Part shown: positions 56,253 to 64,000 of the stretch, in pieces | Layout: each line of letters starts with the position of its first letter | How positions within the stretch are numbered: the stretch's first letter is position 1 | Source of the DNA: Acetatifactor muris | GTDB taxonomy: Bacteria; Bacillota; Clostridia; Lachnospirales; Lachnospiraceae | Length of the DNA: 64,000 bases | NCBI RefSeq assembly: GCF_024623325.1 | Contig: NZ_JANJZD010000024.1 | Coordinates: 1 to 64,000, forward strand | Direction of reading: 5' to 3' | Notes under the pieces: model-generated | What the model was told of the DNA's origin: nothing | What the model saw: the letters and a program-made list of their open reading frames with translations, nothing else | Databases searched by the model: none | Translations under genes and position numbers: made by a program

Positions 56253-57625
56253 TGGCTGGTGGAAATTTTGACATCAACGTGGGAAAAACCAGGCCCGGAA
56301 CCTATGTCAATGTAAAGTCCAAGAGGCAGCAGAAAGCAAAGGGTTCCACCCGTGGCATTGCGGTGATTCCCTTTGTCGGATATGACTGGGGGCCGAATGG
56401 GGAATTTATCAAGCTGTCAGTGGATTCCCCGGATGCGTACCTGCATAAGCTCGGCAGAAGCGTTTACGATGCAAATGACTTTATGCTGATGGTGCGCGAG
56501 ATCTTTAAAAATGCGATTACCTGTTATGTCTATATCATCAATGCCGGTATCGCGGCGAAAGCAACCACAGAGGATGGTTTGACGGTAACGGCGGCATACC
56601 CTGGCACCAGAGGCAATGATCTTTCTGTTGTATCTGCCGAGAACGTGCTGGGCGGGTTTGATGTAACTGTCTATATGGGCACGGAGAAGGTGGAGATTTA
56701 TGAGGGAGTGAAAACCTTTGGGGATTTGGTTGCGGCATCCGTGGGTAAGTATGTTACTTTTAAGGCGACTACCGGAGAAACCGATTTGAAAGCAATCGCA
56801 TCTTTGCGGCTGGCGGGTGGAGACAATGGGACAACGGAGAACTCTGCCGTTACCAGTTTCCTGGATAAGGTGGAAAAAATCCGGTGGAATACCATGTGCT
56901 TCCCGATCACGGAAACTACTTTGCAGACAGTGTGTATCGCCAAAATCAAAATGCTGCGTAATAGTGTCGGCAAATATGTGCAGGCGGTTCTTCCGAACTG
57001 CAAAGCCGATTTCGAGGGCATTATCAATGTGACAAATTCTGTGATCCTGGATGACGGGACAGAAAGCGGCAAGCAGCTCACGGTTGCTCAGGCGTGTGCA
57101 TGGGTGGCAGGGGCAACGGCGGGAGCCTCCAAGACACAGTCCAACACTTATGTGGAGTACACAGGGGCGATTGACATTGTTGGCGTGAAGTCCAACGAGG
57201 AGGCAATCGAGGCGATCAAAAATGGAGAGTTCTTCTTTTCCCGTTCTGACGAAGATAAAATTGTTGTCGAATATGATATCAATTCTCTTCACAACTTTAC
57301 CACGGACCGGACTTCAGATTATGCGAAAAACCGTGTTATCCGTGTGTATGATTCCTTTGCGGAGGATCTGCGCCTGAACTTCCCGCCGAACAAATTCAAT
57401 AATGATCCGGATGGGTGGCTCATTATGGAGGGGTTGGGCCGGGAGCTGCTTAATTCCTATGGCCCGGTATCCGATGGAGGGGACGGCTCGATTATGAATA
57501 TCAATCTGGAGGAAGATTTTTATGTGGACCAGAGCCGCAGCCAGGGGGATGAAACTTTTTTCAATGTCGGCCTGCATGCGGTGGATTCCGCCGAGAAACT
57601 GTATTTTTCTGTTTCCACACGATAG
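56252..57625 (+). CDS. xkdK: Contractile tail sheath protein
   Basis: A 457-residue XkdK-type sheath protein: GTYVNVKSKRQQKAKGSTRG, IAVIPFVGYDWGPNGEFIKL, AYPGTRGNDLSVVSAENVLG, KYVQAVLPNCKADFEGIINV and the C-terminal FYVDQSRSQGDETFFNVGLH and AVDSAEKLYFSV. Sheath subunits surround the tube and contract on adsorption; its presence makes the phage a myovirus. An in-frame GTG at 56225 is inside the previous gene and is rejected in favour of the ATG at 56252. Confidence 0.93.
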   Translation: MAGGNFDINVGKTRPGTYVNVKSKRQQKAKGSTRGIAVIPFVGYDWGPNGEFIKLSVDSPDAYLHKLGRSVYDANDFMLMVREIFKNAITCYVYIINAGIAAKATTEDGLTVTAAYPGTRGNDLSVVSAENVLGGFDVTVYMGTEKVEIYEGVKTFGDLVAASVGKYVTFKATTGETDLKAIASLRLAGGDNGTTENSAVTSFLDKVEKIRWNTMCFPITETTLQTVCIAKIKMLRNSVGKYVQAVLPNCKADFEGIINVTNSVILDDGTESGKQLTVAQACAWVAGATAGASKTQSNTYVEYTGAIDIVGVKSNEEAIEAIKNGEFFFSRSDEDKIVVEYDINSLHNFTTDRTSDYAKNRVIRVYDSFAEDLRLNFPPNKFNNDPDGWLIMEGLGRELLNSYGPVSDGGDGSIMNINLEEDFYVDQSRSQGDETFFNVGLHAVDSAEKLYFSVSTR

Positions 57626-57643
57626 AAGGAGGTGTAATAAGAT

Positions 57644-58072
57644 ATGTCAGAAAATATCAAGCCGCTTAGCGCCGTGGAAGGCAAGGCATATATCAATGGC
57701 ATAGAGGTAATGGATTCTGTAAAAATGACAATCCGCTTCGTACCAAAGGTGGCGAATTACCGTATTGTCGGGAAGAAGGGAACACACCGGCGCTGGGTAG
57801 GCTACGACATAACCGGCACGCTGGATGAATACAAGACCACTGCCCGGTATGAACGGATTGTAAAGGAATACATTTCCAACGGGAAGACGCCGGAGTTTAC
57901 GTTCCAGGGAATCCGCACGGATCCGGATTCGGACTACTATGAAACGGTAGGAAGCGAATCTGTAACCGTAACCGGCGCCGTGATCACTGGCGAGATCCCG
58001 TTATTGGATATCGATACCGATGGAGAGTTGGTTAAGGAATCCATTGCTTTCGGAGCGCGGAATGTGGTGTAA
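57644..58072 (+). CDS. xkdM: Tail tube protein
   Basis: A 142-residue XkdM-type tube protein: KPLSAVEGKAYINGIEVMDS, VKMTIRFVPKVANYRIVGKK, GTHRRWVGYDITGTLDEYKT and EIPLLDIDTDGELVKESIAF. It forms the inner tube within the sheath. AAGGAGGTG precedes the ATG. A terminator follows, which may lower expression of the tail-assembly genes compared with sheath and tube. Confidence 0.9.
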   Translation: MSENIKPLSAVEGKAYINGIEVMDSVKMTIRFVPKVANYRIVGKKGTHRRWVGYDITGTLDEYKTTARYERIVKEYISNGKTPEFTFQGIRTDPDSDYYETVGSESVTVTGAVITGEIPLLDIDTDGELVKESIAFGARNVV

Positions 58073-58080
58073 GTAAAAAA

Positions 58081-58123
58081 GGCAGGGGAGGCTTTGCATG
58101 TGCCTTTTCCTGCCCGCTTTTTT
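58081..58123 (+). terminator. Terminator behind the tube gene
   Basis: GGCAGG...GGC pairs with GCC...CCTGCC (58081-58114, imperfect centre), then TTTTTT at 58118-58123. It splits highly expressed tube/sheath genes from the chaperone and tape-measure genes. Confidence 0.8.
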
Positions 58124-58211
58124 GTAAAACAGTGGTTAACCCGTCGATAGGCTTTAAATCATGCTACAGGTCAAGATAGAGGCCCGTAGCAATAAATCAG
58201 GAGGATGCACT

Positions 58212-58685
58212 ATGGCAAACAAGAACTTGAAGTATTTTATGAGAGAAGAATCCAGACAGGAGCAGATCTTTCAGGTCCCGGCGCCGGCTCGATTTGTGGA
58301 TGAAAATGGCAAGGTCGTGCAGATGGAGGTCAAAAAGCTGCATAATGACACCATCGCCAAGATTAACGACATGTATAAGTCCCGTACCCCCATGAAGGAC
58401 AAAAAAGGGAATTATATCGTACAGAATGGCGAGGTGGTGTTCAAGACTGAGAAGGACAGCGTGAAAGCAACCCGCCACATCATCGTGGAGGCGCTGGTCT
58501 ATCCGGATTTGAAGGATCCGGAACTTATGAAGTATTATGACTGTGTTGATATTACCGATATGCCGCTGAAGGTTTTCCCCGATAATGACGAGTTCGGGTA
58601 TGTGTCCAGAAAGGTTCTGGAGATTCTGGGACTGATGGATGCGGCTGAAAGCAATGAGCGGGAGGTAGAAGACGCAAAAAACTGA
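58212..58685 (+). CDS. xkdN: Tail assembly chaperone G (XkdN-like), upstream frame
   Basis: A 157-residue tail-assembly chaperone: NLKYFMREESRQEQIFQVPA, AKINDMYKSRTPMKDKKGNY, RHIIVEALVYPDLKDPELMK and FGYVSRKVLEILGLMDAAES. The gene ends GCA AAA AAC TGA, so the slippery heptamer A_AAA_AAC (58676-58682) directly precedes the stop. A -1 shift there continues into an extension that ends at 58870. The normal product lies at the G position next to the tape-measure gene. AGGAGG precedes the ATG at 58212. Confidence 0.88.
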   Translation: MANKNLKYFMREESRQEQIFQVPAPARFVDENGKVVQMEVKKLHNDTIAKINDMYKSRTPMKDKKGNYIVQNGEVVFKTEKDSVKATRHIIVEALVYPDLKDPELMKYYDCVDITDMPLKVFPDNDEFGYVSRKVLEILGLMDAAESNEREVEDAKN

Positions 58686-58870
58686 TAAAGAGCAGGGGGA
58701 CAGACGGTTACTGGGCACATCGGCTGTGGCAAAGGCATAATCTCCGCCCGGAGGAATTTGATGCCATGCCACAGAAAACGAAGTGCTTTTTTATTGCATC
58801 TGAAATAATTGAGGATGAATCCCCCTGCCGTAGAGATTCGCTATATCGCAGAATGGAAAGGAGGCGGTAG
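58682..58870 (+). CDS. Tail assembly chaperone T extension, made by -1 frameshift
   Basis: After a -1 slip on A_AAA_AAC the reading goes on from CTG at 58682 through 62 codons to a TAG at 58868. The peptide LIKSRGTDGYWAHRLWQRHN, then LRPEEFDAMPQKTKCFFIAS is like the small proteins found behind XkdN in related elements. It has no start codon or ribosome site of its own near its head, so it should exist only as a G-T fusion. Lambda gpG-T and many others use the same trick; the GT protein binds the tape measure. Confidence 0.8.
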   Translation: MIKSRGTDGYWAHRLWQRHNLRPEEFDAMPQKTKCFFIASEIIEDESPCRRDSLYRRMERRR

Positions 58871-58872
58871 AT

Positions 58873-61800
58873 ATGGCTGGATTATCTGTAATTTTCAGGG
58901 CTGTTGATGAAATCAGTTCAAGGTTTGATGCTATGGTCAGTGCTGGTACCAGGGCGCTGGATTCCTTTGACCGGATCGGAGCTGCCGCCGATTCTTCCTA
59001 TGATGTGATTTCGGAAGGAGCTGCCGGCGCTGCGGATGCCATGGAGCGGGCAGCATCTGCTACAGATTACTGGACCGACAGGATAGGCAATTATGACCGG
59101 GAAGCAATGCAGGCCATCTATTCTATAGAGGAACTTGTGGAAATGGGCTATATGTCGGAGGAAGCATTAAACCATTTGGGGGATGCTTTGGACGATGCAG
59201 CGGATGACCTGGAAGACTTTGGGGATGAAGCCGAGGACGCAGGGGATGATGCAGAAGATTTTGGGGAACGTTCGCAAAGTGCAGTAGAAGGGCTGGATAA
59301 ACTATTGGCTACTGTCGGGATTGTTGCGGCATTAACCGCAATCGGCAGCGCTTTTATGGGCTGCTCCCAGGCGGCGGCAGAGTTTGAAACGAATGTGGCC
59401 ATGGTATCCACGGTTGCTGACACAACAGTATTGTCTGCCGGTGAGTTATCTGCGCAAATATCAGATCTTTCCATGGATACGGCGAGGAATGTGAATGAAT
59501 TGGCAGATGCGTCCTATAATGCCATATCCGCAGGTGTAGCAACGGAAGCCGCAGTGGCAACCGTGGGGGAGGCTTCAAAGCTGGCAACTGCCGGCTTTAC
59601 ATCCTCTTCATCGGCTTTATCCGTGCTGACAACCACGTTGAACGCATACGGGCTGGAGGCCTCCGAAGTTACTAATATTTCCGACAGTCTGGTTACATCC
59701 CAAAACCTGGGTGTCCTGACAATAGATCAAATGGCAAGCAGTATGGGAAAGGCAATCAGTACCGCATCGGCTTACTCGGTGGATCTTTACAATTTGGAAT
59801 CAGGATATATCAGCCTGACGAAAGCCGGTATCAGTGTGGAGGAATCCACAACCTATATATCCAGCATGTTTAATGAGCTGGGCAGCGCCGGCTCCAATGT
59901 GGCTACTATCATCACGGAAGAAACTGGTATGTCTTTTGGGCAGCTGATGAATGCAGGGTATAGTTTGGCAGATGTGCTTGATATTGTGTATGAGAGCGCC
60001 GGGCGGGACGGTGAGGCAATGATGAACCTTTGGGGCAGCGCCGAGGCTGGAAAGGCGGCAAATGCTATTATCAACCAGGGGCTGGATACTTTTAATTCCA
60101 ACCTGGAGAAGCTGGCGAATTCTGCCGGGACTACCCAGGCAGCATACGAGGCAATGACGAATACCACTGCTTTCAGCACGGAGAGGATGGAGAACAGCTT
60201 CAATAATCTGTCTATTGCCATCGGGGATGACCTGAATCCGGTAATAAGCCAATTTCAGAATGGGATTGCGGATGTTACAGACGGATTTACAAAGCTGATC
60301 AATGAACATCCGGCAATTACTGCTGTCCTGACCGGCATTGTTGTTGGTGTGGGAGCCGTTACGCTGGCGATAACTGCATATATCGCTGTTACGAAGATTG
60401 CAGCGGTGGCAAGTGCGGCCCTCGGGACTACCATGACAGTCGCGCTCGGTCCTATTATGCTTGTTGTGGCTGCGATAGCTGCCGTAACCGCTGCCGTTAT
60501 ATACATGGCAAATGCCGAGGATGAAGCGGAAAAAGCACAGGCTTCCCTGACAGCATCTTCCCAGGAGATGGCTGACGAACTAGAAAATTTGCAAGAGCAG
60601 TATGATGCGCTTGCGGAGGCCGGAGCAGCTGATACGGTGGAAGCATATCAGCTGAAAAATCAGATAGACGAACTGTCTGAAGCATTCGAAAATAATAAAC
60701 AGACCATTGGAGACCTGATCGCATATAATGAGCAGCTCAAGACCACACTGGATGAAATAGCGAATACCTATGATGAAACCGTGGATTCGATAGATCAGAG
60801 TGAATCAGATTCCAAATCACTGATTGCGCAGTTGGTGGCCATGTCGGAGAGTGCGGATCTGTCGGGTGGCCAGCTGGAAATCATGCAGAACATCGTGGAC
60901 CGACTGAATGGGTCCTATGAGGGATTAAATCTGACACTTGATGAAACCAATGGGAAACTGAATATGTCCGTGGAAGATCTGTGGGCCGTGGTTTCAGAAT
61001 CGGCAGAGCAAGAACGGGCGCAGGCCAATATGGATGCACTCATGGGCTATCTTGCGCAGTATCAGGAAGCTCAAGCTAAATATGATGAAAACATGAAAAC
61101 ACAGATAGCTGCCAAGGCAGAATATGAGCGCGCTTTGGAAGAGGACTGGGCTGAGGAACATCCGATTTTAGCATGGACTGGCTGGGCCGATGGCGCTGAA
61201 ATGAATTGGAGCGGTTCAGTAAAGGATGCTTACCATGTTTGGGATCAGGCAAAGGAGGCAACAAGCGGAGCCAAAGAGAACTTTGATACCTTGACGGAGA
61301 GTATCGAAGCCTGCTATGCGCAGATGGGATATTCCGAGGATGAAATAGAGGAAATGATGGCAGAACTCGCCCTTGCAAGTGCTTCCGCCACCGAGATGGC
61401 TGAAAAACTCGAACAGGAGAAGGAGGCTGTCGAAAACACATCTGACGGATACGCAGAGGCGCAGAACGCTTTGAGCCAGTATTCCGAGGCATTACAATCC
61501 CTTTGCGAAGAATATGATGCTGCCTATGAGGCGGCGCTGCAGAGCATCCAGGGGCAGTATAGCCTATGGGATGAGGTGGAGGATGTAGCTGCTATGTCCT
61601 CTCAGAGCATTCAGGACGCCCTTCAATCGCAGATTGATTACTGGAATTCCTACAATGAGAATATGGCCAGCCTTACCGAGAGGGCGAGTGACATTGAGGG
61701 ATTGAGCGATATGCTGGCCAGCCTGGCAGACGGAAGTGAAGAATCCGCCGCAATGCTGGCCGGCATGGAGAGCATGAACGATGCGGATCTGTCCGCTGTG

Positions 61801-62442
61801 GTTCAGCAGTACAACAATCTGCAGACAGCCCAGAGCGAAACAGCCGCAAGCGTTGCAGACCTGGAAACCGAATTCTCTGAAAAACTGGAAAATATGCAGA
61901 CAGAGATGGGCGATATGGTTGACGGCATGGATCTTTCTACAGAAGCAAAGGCCAATGCAAAAGCTACGATGGATGCCTATGTGAGCGAGATTCAGGCCGG
62001 GGTGGCAAGGGCGCAGACAGCCATTGATTCACTGAACTTTGCAAATAACACTTTGAGCGGCGGCGGATATCATGAATACGCCACGGGAACTCTTGATGCT
62101 GAACCGGGCCTTGCGCTTGTAGGAGAGGAAGGGCCTGAACTTGTCAACTTTGGCGGTGGCGAGGTGGTTTATACCGCTGCTGAAACATCGAATATTCTGT
62201 CACGGGGTAATGAAAACAAAGACTTTTACGTTTCCCCGCCAGAGGAAACAGGGAGCGGAGATGATTCTGGTGATAAGACCATTACTCTTAGGATTGAGGG
62301 TGCCGGGGAAATGAAAGTCAGTGGCGGCGGTGCCAACAAAGAGGATATCGTAAACGTACTTGTTGAGAATATGAGGGGTGTCCTGATGGATATTCTTCGA
62401 CAGGAAATTATGGAGGAGGGGGAAATGTCGTATGAGTTCTAG
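58873..62442 (+). CDS. xkdO: Tape measure protein
   Basis: A 1189-residue tape measure. Residues about 120-460 match the TP901-type core (LLATVGIVAALTAIGSAFMG, LSAGELSAQISDLSMDTARN, GLEASEVTNISDSLVTSQNL, TNTTAFSTERMENSFNNLSI). Two or three membrane-like helices follow (about 475-560), then a long Gln/Glu/Ala coiled coil (to about 1040) and a C-terminal part with EYATGTLDAEPGLALVGEEG. By the usual rule of about 0.15 nm per residue the tail would be near 180 nm. AAAGGAGG precedes the ATG. It overlaps the next gene by 11 bases. Confidence 0.95.
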   Translation: MAGLSVIFRAVDEISSRFDAMVSAGTRALDSFDRIGAAADSSYDVISEGAAGAADAMERAASATDYWTDRIGNYDREAMQAIYSIEELVEMGYMSEEALNHLGDALDDAADDLEDFGDEAEDAGDDAEDFGERSQSAVEGLDKLLATVGIVAALTAIGSAFMGCSQAAAEFETNVAMVSTVADTTVLSAGELSAQISDLSMDTARNVNELADASYNAISAGVATEAAVATVGEASKLATAGFTSSSSALSVLTTTLNAYGLEASEVTNISDSLVTSQNLGVLTIDQMASSMGKAISTASAYSVDLYNLESGYISLTKAGISVEESTTYISSMFNELGSAGSNVATIITEETGMSFGQLMNAGYSLADVLDIVYESAGRDGEAMMNLWGSAEAGKAANAIINQGLDTFNSNLEKLANSAGTTQAAYEAMTNTTAFSTERMENSFNNLSIAIGDDLNPVISQFQNGIADVTDGFTKLINEHPAITAVLTGIVVGVGAVTLAITAYIAVTKIAAVASAALGTTMTVALGPIMLVVAAIAAVTAAVIYMANAEDEAEKAQASLTASSQEMADELENLQEQYDALAEAGAADTVEAYQLKNQIDELSEAFENNKQTIGDLIAYNEQLKTTLDEIANTYDETVDSIDQSESDSKSLIAQLVAMSESADLSGGQLEIMQNIVDRLNGSYEGLNLTLDETNGKLNMSVEDLWAVVSESAEQERAQANMDALMGYLAQYQEAQAKYDENMKTQIAAKAEYERALEEDWAEEHPILAWTGWADGAEMNWSGSVKDAYHVWDQAKEATSGAKENFDTLTESIEACYAQMGYSEDEIEEMMAELALASASATEMAEKLEQEKEAVENTSDGYAEAQNALSQYSEALQSLCEEYDAAYEAALQSIQGQYSLWDEVEDVAAMSSQSIQDALQSQIDYWNSYNENMASLTERASDIEGLSDMLASLADGSEESAAMLAGMESMNDADLSAVVQQYNNLQTAQSETAASVADLETEFSEKLENMQTEMGDMVDGMDLSTEAKANAKATMDAYVSEIQAGVARAQTAIDSLNFANNTLSGGGYHEYATGTLDAEPGLALVGEEGPELVNFGGGEVVYTAAETSNILSRGNENKDFYVSPPEETGSGDDSGDKTITLRIEGAGEMKVSGGGANKEDIVNVLVENMRGVLMDILRQEIMEEGEMSYEF

Positions 62443-63097
62443 TTGTCAGATGTATCTTGCGCAGCAGTACACTAAATTCCGCCTCCCCGTCCTTCCAGAA
62501 AAAGTTGAAATAGCCTATGGGAGCAACAATGACAAAATGAGGGTATGCGGTGTTGGAGAAGTGACAGTGATTCAGGACAGCGAAGCGGCCAGCATTAAGT
62601 TTTCCAGTTTCTTTCCAAAGCACTATTTCAGTGGGTGTGATTATAAGCATATTCCGGATCCCCTTTCTGCAGTCAATACGATTCTGGAATTGAAAAACAG
62701 CGGAAAACCGGTAAGGTTTACTATTACTGGTGGCATGAATGTATCTATGTATGTCACGATAGAAAAATTTGATACGGAGGAGCAGGGCGGAGATCTGGAA
62801 ACGATTCACTATTCTATTACCTTAAAGGAATATAGAGAAGTAACCATACGGCAGATCAAGGTGGAGATTTCTACGAAAAAGGCCACAATCTCAGCACCTG
62901 TATCCAGAACCGACAATTCTTCATCAGGCGGTCAGACATATACAGTGGTAAAAGGGGACTGCCTGTGGAATATTTCCAAGAAATTTTATGGAAGTGGAGC
63001 TAAATATACGATTATTTATAATGCCAATAAATCGGTGATTGGTGGGAATCCGAATCTCATTTATCCGGGGCAGGTTCTGACCATTCCGGCTGCGTAG
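62432..63097 (+). CDS. xkdP: LysM baseplate/tail protein (XkdP-like)
   Basis: A 221-residue protein. Residues 1-140 form the baseplate-like part (KFRLPVLPEKVEIAYGSNND, ITLKEYREVTIRQIKV). A linker then leads to a LysM domain (YTVVKGDCLWNISKKFYGSG, then KYTIIYNANKSVIGGNPNLI and PGQVLTIP, about 170-219), which binds peptidoglycan. This is the XkdP/YqbP layout directly after the tape measure. It probably links the tail tube to the hub and touches the wall during DNA entry. Confidence 0.92.
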   Translation: MSSSCQMYLAQQYTKFRLPVLPEKVEIAYGSNNDKMRVCGVGEVTVIQDSEAASIKFSSFFPKHYFSGCDYKHIPDPLSAVNTILELKNSGKPVRFTITGGMNVSMYVTIEKFDTEEQGGDLETIHYSITLKEYREVTIRQIKVEISTKKATISAPVSRTDNSSSGGQTYTVVKGDCLWNISKKFYGSGAKYTIIYNANKSVIGGNPNLIYPGQVLTIPAA

Positions 63098-63110
63098 GAG
63101 GGAGGTGCTT

Positions 63111-64000
63111 ATGATCCAGTTTATTATTATCAAAGGAACTGTGGGATATGATGTTTCAGAATGCTTTGAAACAATTACCTGGGGAGGCAGGAAAGGAGCC
63201 GCGCCAAGGAATGTTAAAATCACGCTGATGGATGATGATGGGGACAGCCATAAACGGGTATCAGTAGACTGCGAGGACGGGGACCAGTGTGTTATGTATG
63301 AGGACGGATCTGAATTGTTCCGGGGAATCATCGTGTCCCACACGCAGAGCAATAAGAAAAAACTTGTGATCACCGCCTATGATAATATGTACTACCTGGC
63401 GAATAATAAGGATTCTTTTTGCTATACCAATAAAACGGCAACGGAAATCTTCAATGACTGCATGACCCGGATTGGGATGACGGGAGGCGGAGCCGTGGAT
63501 ACTGTGTATGTTATTCCGGAACTGCCGAAAGCAAAAACCACATATTATGATGTTTTACTGGATGCCCTGAGCAGTACCTATAAAGCGACGGGCATCCGTT
63601 ATTATATTTCTTCTGAGAAAGGAAATATCCATTTGAAGCGGAGGGCTGAATCCGCCCTGCAGTGGGTGCTGGAAGTTGGCGCCAACATTACAGACTATAA
63701 CTATACAAAAAGTATCGTGGGAATAAAGACGAGAGTGCGGCTTTTGTCAAAAGAGGATGCGGTTGTCTATGAGGAAGTAAATACCGCCTTAGAGGGAAAG
63801 ATAGGGGTGTTCATGGAGGTCAAATCTGTGGATGACAGCTATAACGATGCACAGATGAAAGAACTGGTCCAGTCGGTATTTTCCGAAAAGGGCATGCCGA
63901 CAAAATCCCTGAAAGTATCCGGCATTGGGATATCGGAGGCCGTATCGGGTGGATGTGTCTATGTAATCATTCCACATTTGGGAATAAAAAGAACTTTTTA
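63111..64000 (+). CDS. xkdQ: XkdQ-like tail hub protein (partial, runs off the right edge)
   Basis: The first 296 codons of a hub/baseplate protein of XkdQ type: RKGAAPRNVKITLMDDDGD, CEDGDQCVMYEDGSELFRGI, IVSHTQSNKKKLVITAYDNM, YYLANNKDSFCYTNKTATEI and CVYVIIPHLGIKRTF at the edge. XkdQ/gpD-like proteins make the hub that holds the spike. The frame is open to the last base; the final TA could begin a Tyr codon, as the family continues beyond this point. GGAGGGAGG precedes the ATG. Confidence 0.9.
   Translation, partial: MIQFIIIKGTVGYDVSECFETITWGGRKGAAPRNVKITLMDDDGDSHKRVSVDCEDGDQCVMYEDGSELFRGIIVSHTQSNKKKLVITAYDNMYYLANNKDSFCYTNKTATEIFNDCMTRIGMTGGGAVDTVYVIPELPKAKTTYYDVLLDALSSTYKATGIRYYISSEKGNIHLKRRAESALQWVLEVGANITDYNYTKSIVGIKTRVRLLSKEDAVVYEEVNTALEGKIGVFMEVKSVDDSYNDAQMKELVQSVFSEKGMPTKSLKVSGIGISEAVSGGCVYVIIPHLGIKRTF

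Noticed and set aside
1..64000. tRNA, rRNA or insertion-sequence genes
   Set aside because: No cloverleaf, rRNA core sequence or transposase-like product was found by eye. A covariance-model search would be decisive for tRNAs.

Overview
The window reads as a chromosome segment of a gut-type Firmicute, most likely Lachnospiraceae (Clostridia), that runs into a long temperate phage. The family is inferred from moderate GC, strong AGGAGG-type ribosome sites, VanZ and DUF5050/transglutaminase-like lipoproteins, and a tandem feoA-feoA-feoB-FeoB-associated-DtxR iron locus. Genus and species cannot be set from sequence alone. There are no rRNA or tRNA genes, no insertion sequences and no CRISPR array that I can see. 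|| Host part (1 to about 13.75 kb): the 3' end of an unknown gene and its terminator; a RelB/YoeB-type toxin-antitoxin pair; a decayed MATE-transporter remnant; a VanZ-family membrane protein; an unknown protein and a lipoprotein that share an ECF-sigma-like promoter; a transglutaminase-like lipoprotein; the ferrous-iron locus with three TTAG-N6-CTAA operators and a DtxR-type regulator; a PHP-family histidinol-phosphatase; and guaA, whose glutaminase half is short and lacks the catalytic Cys. || Prophage part (about 13.75 kb to the right edge; the right end is outside the window). Near the left end are a small hydrophobic peptide gene that looks like a type I toxin, and a leftward tyrosine integrase. 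Next comes a leftward lysogeny unit (lipoprotein, two-HTH repressor). It faces a rightward early operon across a control region in which a 17-bp operator fills the -35/-10 spacer of both divergent promoters. The early region (16.6-40.6 kb) holds HTH proteins, an excisionase-like protein, a cell-wall hydrolase, a recombination block with one polypeptide joining SbcD and SbcC, a replication initiator with internal repeats plus a G39P-like helicase-loader partner, a methylase-like protein, a PcfK/PcfJ pair, a Gp37/Gp68 (DUF5131) protein, RecU, a phage sliding clamp, a Dam methylase broken by one in-frame TAG, many small zinc-ribbon proteins, an MmcB-like nuclease, an ASCH protein and an ArpU-like late regulator. 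|| Between two terminators (40.73 and 45.45 kb) lies a five-gene cargo unit: a sodium:solute symporter, a PP-loop (PAPS-reductase-like) enzyme, a ParB-like protein, a second PP-loop enzyme and a second ParB-like protein. The last two resemble the IbrA/IbrB pair. This is the strongest candidate for an undescribed system. || The late region (45.5-64 kb) follows the gene order of Bacillus PBSX/skin: terminases, portal, a MuF head protein ending in an EndoU-like toxin domain with a candidate immunity gene, protease/scaffold, capsid, head-tail connectors, contractile-tail sheath and tube, tail chaperones with an A_AAA_AAC frameshift site, tape measure, LysM protein and the start of an XkdQ-like hub protein. 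The particle should therefore be a myovirus.
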